From contig CAVJWC010000001.1 in the NCBI GenBank assembly GCA_963653425.1, positions 307,798-371,797 on the forward strand: a stretch of 64,000 nt of DNA. Reading direction: 5' to 3'. Numbering within the stretch: position 1 is the first letter of the stretch; each line of letters opens with the position of its first letter. Positions 61,914 through 64,000 of this stretch are shown here, in pieces. A program made the translations under genes and the position numbers. The notes below the pieces were generated by a model. It saw only the letters and a list, made by a program, of their open reading frames with translations, searched no databases and was not told the origin of the DNA. The stretch comes from UMGS692 sp963653425 (GTDB lineage Bacteria > Bacillota > Clostridia > Christensenellales > CAG-314).

Positions 61914-63143
61914 TTACCGACGTCCGAACATAAAATTATAAGCGTTGAGGGAGAAAATTCTTGCGATTTTTTCTTCGTTCAGTCCTGATTTTTTAAGTTC
62001 TTCCGCAAGTAAATCGGCGTCTTTATATGAAGGAATATTGTCCTCGGAAACGACGCGGTTTCCGTCGATTTCGTAGCAGTCTGCCCTCCTTCTTTCGACG
62101 CGGGAATCGGATATATCCAAGCCCAGAGCCGTTCGTCCGCCCGAAATCTCTTCCGCGTGAAGGACGTGTTTTGCCGTTTCTTGCAGCCCTCCTCCGCAAA
62201 GCATACTTACTCCGCATATTCCGACCACTCCGCCCCGCCTGCCCACTTCGGAAAGGAGGTCGTCGCCCGCGTTCCTGTCAAGACGGGTGAGAAACTTACA
62301 GCCCGTGTGACTTATAAAGACCTTTCCGCCGAAACAGGAGAGAATTTCCCGCGCGGTAAAATCGCCCGAATGCGCCAAATCCACCGCGATCCCGAGGCGT
62401 TCGGCTTCGCGCAAAAGCCGTCTGCCCTTTCGGGCAAGCCCCCTGTGACCCGGATTTTTCGACAAACGGCAACCGCCCGCGTAATCGTTATCCCTGCTCC
62501 AAGTAAGCGACAGAGCGGATATTCCTTCCGATGCAAAATCTTCGAGGTTTTCGGGACTACCGATAGGTTCCGCCCCTTCGAGCGACAGAAACACGGGGAT
62601 TTTGTTTTTGTTTTGGGCAAAATCGAAAGAGGCGGAAAAGCGTTCGTTATACGGCGTTTTGTAAGGTTCAGGAAACGTGCGGTTAAAAGCTGTTTCGGGA
62701 TTTTCGGAAACGGACGCGTTTTCGGGCGCTATGTGAGAGTCTGAACTGGATTCGTTAAATGCAAGTTTACGTTGTCCAAAGAAAGGTTTACTGTCGGGCA
62801 TTACGTGAGATCGGAAAAGGTTTGCGCTTCCTGGCGCTACGTGAAATTTTGGAACGAGAAAGTAGCCGCGGCTTTCCGCAATCAGTTTTTTCGTCAGCGA
62901 GATCTGAGCCATAGCGTTCTCGCAGGCTTTTCCTTGCGAAACGACGTCGCTACTAACGAACACGGAAAAAATCACTCCGCAAAGATTCTCCGCGCGGTAA
63001 AACCTGCTCATAATCTCGTCGAGAGAAAGGTTTTCGCCCGATAGTTTCCTCCGCAAAAGCAAACTCGGAACGTCGCTGTGTAAATCGAAAATCTTTCTTC
63101 CTGCGTCAGGCAAATCAAGCGTTTTTCTATCCTGTTTCTTCAA
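61914..63143 (-). CDS. M19 (membrane/renal-type) dipeptidase with a low-complexity insertion
   Basis: This zinc-dependent dipeptidase-family protein has about 409 residues. The start is taken as TTG at 63143 because GGAGG lies 5 bp upstream; the open frame begins at another TTG at 63188. Metal-site motifs are FDLHSD, the Glu in FLSLEGAEP, AVDLAHSG and VFISHTG, with ALGLDISD near the end. About 80 residues (encoded by 62600-62850) are inserted between GYFLVPK and KIPVFLSLEG, containing H[VI]xP repeats of 12-residue period, absent from ordinary M19 enzymes. Peptide breakdown fits the organism. Confidence 0.88.
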   Translation of the reverse strand: MKKQDRKTLDLPDAGRKIFDLHSDVPSLLLRRKLSGENLSLDEIMSRFYRAENLCGVIFSVFVSSDVVSQGKACENAMAQISLTKKLIAESRGYFLVPKFHVAPGSANLFRSHVMPDSKPFFGQRKLAFNESSSDSHIAPENASVSENPETAFNRTFPEPYKTPYNERFSASFDFAQNKNKIPVFLSLEGAEPIGSPENLEDFASEGISALSLTWSRDNDYAGGCRLSKNPGHRGLARKGRRLLREAERLGIAVDLAHSGDFTAREILSCFGGKVFISHTGCKFLTRLDRNAGDDLLSEVGRRGGVVGICGVSMLCGGGLQETAKHVLHAEEISGGRTALGLDISDSRVERRRADCYEIDGNRVVSEDNIPSYKDADLLAEELKKSGLNEEKIARIFSLNAYNFMFGRR

Positions 63144-63805
63144 AATTACCTCCGATTTAAGTAAACACACCGCCGTTTTAAGCAACAAAGCTTTCTTCGG
63201 AACGGGGAACTGTCTGCGTTTTTAACGAACGTATCTTTTTCAGAGCGCACACGTTGCCGTTTTTAGTAAAAACGTAGCCGATTGAAACGAAAATGTCCGC
63301 AAGTCCAAGTAAAAGCATTTTGCGTTCAGGGCGAAAAACCTGCATTCGAAGTGAACGCAAAGCCGATTGAAGCAAAAAACTTGCACATTGAAAGCAAAAA
63401 ACTTGCGCGTTGAAAGCAAAAAGCTTGCGCGTTGAAAGCAAAAAACTCGCGCTTGAAGCGGTTTCGCGTAAATTCCGCCACCGCAAACTACTTTAATATA
63501 TGCGGACAGATTGGGAAGGTTGACGGGAAAACGGGAAAGATTGCGGTTGTTGCAAACAAAAAAACGTGAGATTATGGGAGAAAGCCTGAAAAGAAACGGG
63601 GAAAAACTGCACTGCGTAAAACGGACGGTTACCGGAAGAGATTTGGCGTTATAAAAAATCATAGAAAAAAACGGAAAATTACGACGAGATAAAGTGACAG
63701 ACTGCCTCGGACAGAACTTGAATTACGAACGGGGGATTTCATGGGAAATGAGATTGGGGATTGCAGTAAAAACGAAAAGAAAACGCGTAAAACCGCCATT
63801 AAACA
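63144..63805. other. 660-bp non-coding stretch with minisatellite
   Basis: Open frames here consist of Phe/Ala/Cys-rich low-complexity translation of the 22-bp repeat and have no SD or domain. I see no supported gene between the dipeptidase start and the tRNA promoter. Confidence 0.6.
63371..63457. repeat. 22-bp tandem repeat, four copies
   Basis: Units starting at 63371, 63393, 63415 and 63437 read AGCAAAAAACTTGCGCGTTG plus AA with few differences (the last is 21 bp). Diverged relatives (GCAAAGCCGATTGAAG) occur upstream at about 63355 and 63268. The period is not a multiple of three, arguing against coding. Confidence 0.9.
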
Positions 63806-63834
63806 TTGACAAGGGCAAAAAATTATGCTAAAAT
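63806..63834 (+). promoter_or_regulatory. sigma-A promoter of tRNA-Ser
   Basis: TTGACA (63806-63811), 17 bp, TAAAAT (63829-63834), about 20 bp before the tRNA. Confidence 0.85.
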
Positions 63835-63855
63835 AGGTGAGCTAAAAGCGAATAT

Positions 63856-63944
63856 GGAAGCGTATCGAAGTGGTCATAACGGCCCTGACTCGAAATCAGG
63901 TATACGGCAACGTATCGTGGGTTCGAATCCCACCGCTTCCGCCA
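63856..63944 (+). tRNA. tRNA-Ser (anticodon CGA)
   Basis: The acceptor stem GGAAGCG pairs with CGCTTCC, G is the discriminator and CCA is encoded. The anticodon stem CCTGA/TCAGG holds the loop CTCGAAA with CGA at 63891-63893, decoding UCG. A long class II variable arm (TATACGGCAACGTATC) and T loop GTTCGAATC are present, as required for tRNA-Ser. Confidence 0.96.
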
Positions 63945-63947
63945 GAC

Positions 63948-63988
63948 AAAACCTAAATCGAATACGAAAGTGTTCGGTTTAGGTTTTT
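63948..63988 (+). terminator. terminator of tRNA-Ser
   Basis: AAAACCTAAA-CGAA pairs with TTCG-TTTAGGTTTT, followed by T residues, 4 bp after the CCA end. Confidence 0.8.
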
Positions 63989-64000
63989 CTTTTGCAAAAA

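Noticed and set aside
63371..63457. CRISPR array
   Set aside because: The units are 22 bp and directly adjacent, with no unique spacers and no cas genes; this is a minisatellite.
63178..63662. Two overlapping minus-strand frames of 102 and 140 codons
   Set aside because: They read through the 22-bp minisatellite in different frames, giving Phe/Ala/Cys repeats without an SD; not genes.

Overview
The window looks like chromosome of an anaerobic, amino-acid-fermenting member of the Firmicutes (Clostridia-like, probably a host-associated or uncultured lineage). The basis is the combination of sigma-A type promoters (TTGACA/TATAAT, 17-bp spacers), strong Shine-Dalgarno sites with occasional TTG starts, a lysine riboswitch, PhoP-, NrdR- and CIRCE-type operators, a clostridial-order Rnf complex, anaerobic ribonucleotide reductase, and complete arginine, histidine and lysine catabolic operons. 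No phage, insertion sequence, CRISPR array or obvious island is visible. The species cannot be named from the sequence alone.

Layout: (1-6.8 kb) a truncated secreted S8 protease, a large BspA-like leucine-rich-repeat surface protein and a MarR regulator with its own promoter and palindrome. (7.2-13.1 kb) ilvE, then alr-arcA-arcB-arcC, an arginine deiminase operon headed by alanine racemase. (13.8-19.9 kb, plus strand) hutH-hutU-ftcD-hutI, histidine to glutamate plus formimino-tetrahydrofolate. (20.0-25.4 kb) clpB under a CIRCE-like site, divergent from nrdD under a pair of NrdR boxes. (25.5-32.1 kb) pstSCAB-phoU-phoB-phoR preceded by three PhoP direct repeats. (32.3-40.6 kb) a TetR gene, then the lysine fermentation operon kal-kce-kdd-kamA-kamD-kamE plus a cation-efflux gene, led by a lysine riboswitch. 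(40.7-45.0 kb) Lrp-type regulator and three-subunit proton-translocating transhydrogenase pntAA-pntAB-pntB. (45.1-50.4 kb) APRT, acyl-CoA ligase, MATE transporter and a GHKL sensor kinase. (50.5-56.2 kb) Clp ATPase, HD hydrolase, THUMP methyltransferase and Ppx/GppA. (56.3-61.7 kb) rnfCDGEAB. (61.9-64 kb) an M19 dipeptidase, a 22-bp minisatellite and tRNA-Ser(CGA).

How it fits together: lysine, histidine and arginine are broken down to crotonyl-CoA, acetoacetate, glutamate, carbamoyl phosphate and ammonia. Rnf converts reduced ferredoxin into an ion gradient and NADH, and the transhydrogenase exchanges hydride between the two nicotinamide pools, so the window holds much of the energy metabolism of an amino-acid fermenter. 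Genes that would complete these pathways (arcD, the cyclodeaminase for formimino-THF, butyryl-CoA:acetoacetate CoA-transferase, nrdG) are not here.

The most notable observations are: (a) PntB carries two tandem copies of its NADP(H)-binding domain III that look identical at nucleotide level over 502 bp, and both have NYD where well-known enzymes have the phosphate-binding KRS; (b) a lysine riboswitch sits on a lysine catabolic operon, with the aptamer closing strand overlapping the terminator, suggesting an ON switch; (c) PstS appears circularly permuted; (d) an intrinsic terminator abuts the hutI ribosome-binding site inside the hut operon; (e) the M19 dipeptidase carries an insertion with 12-residue repeats.
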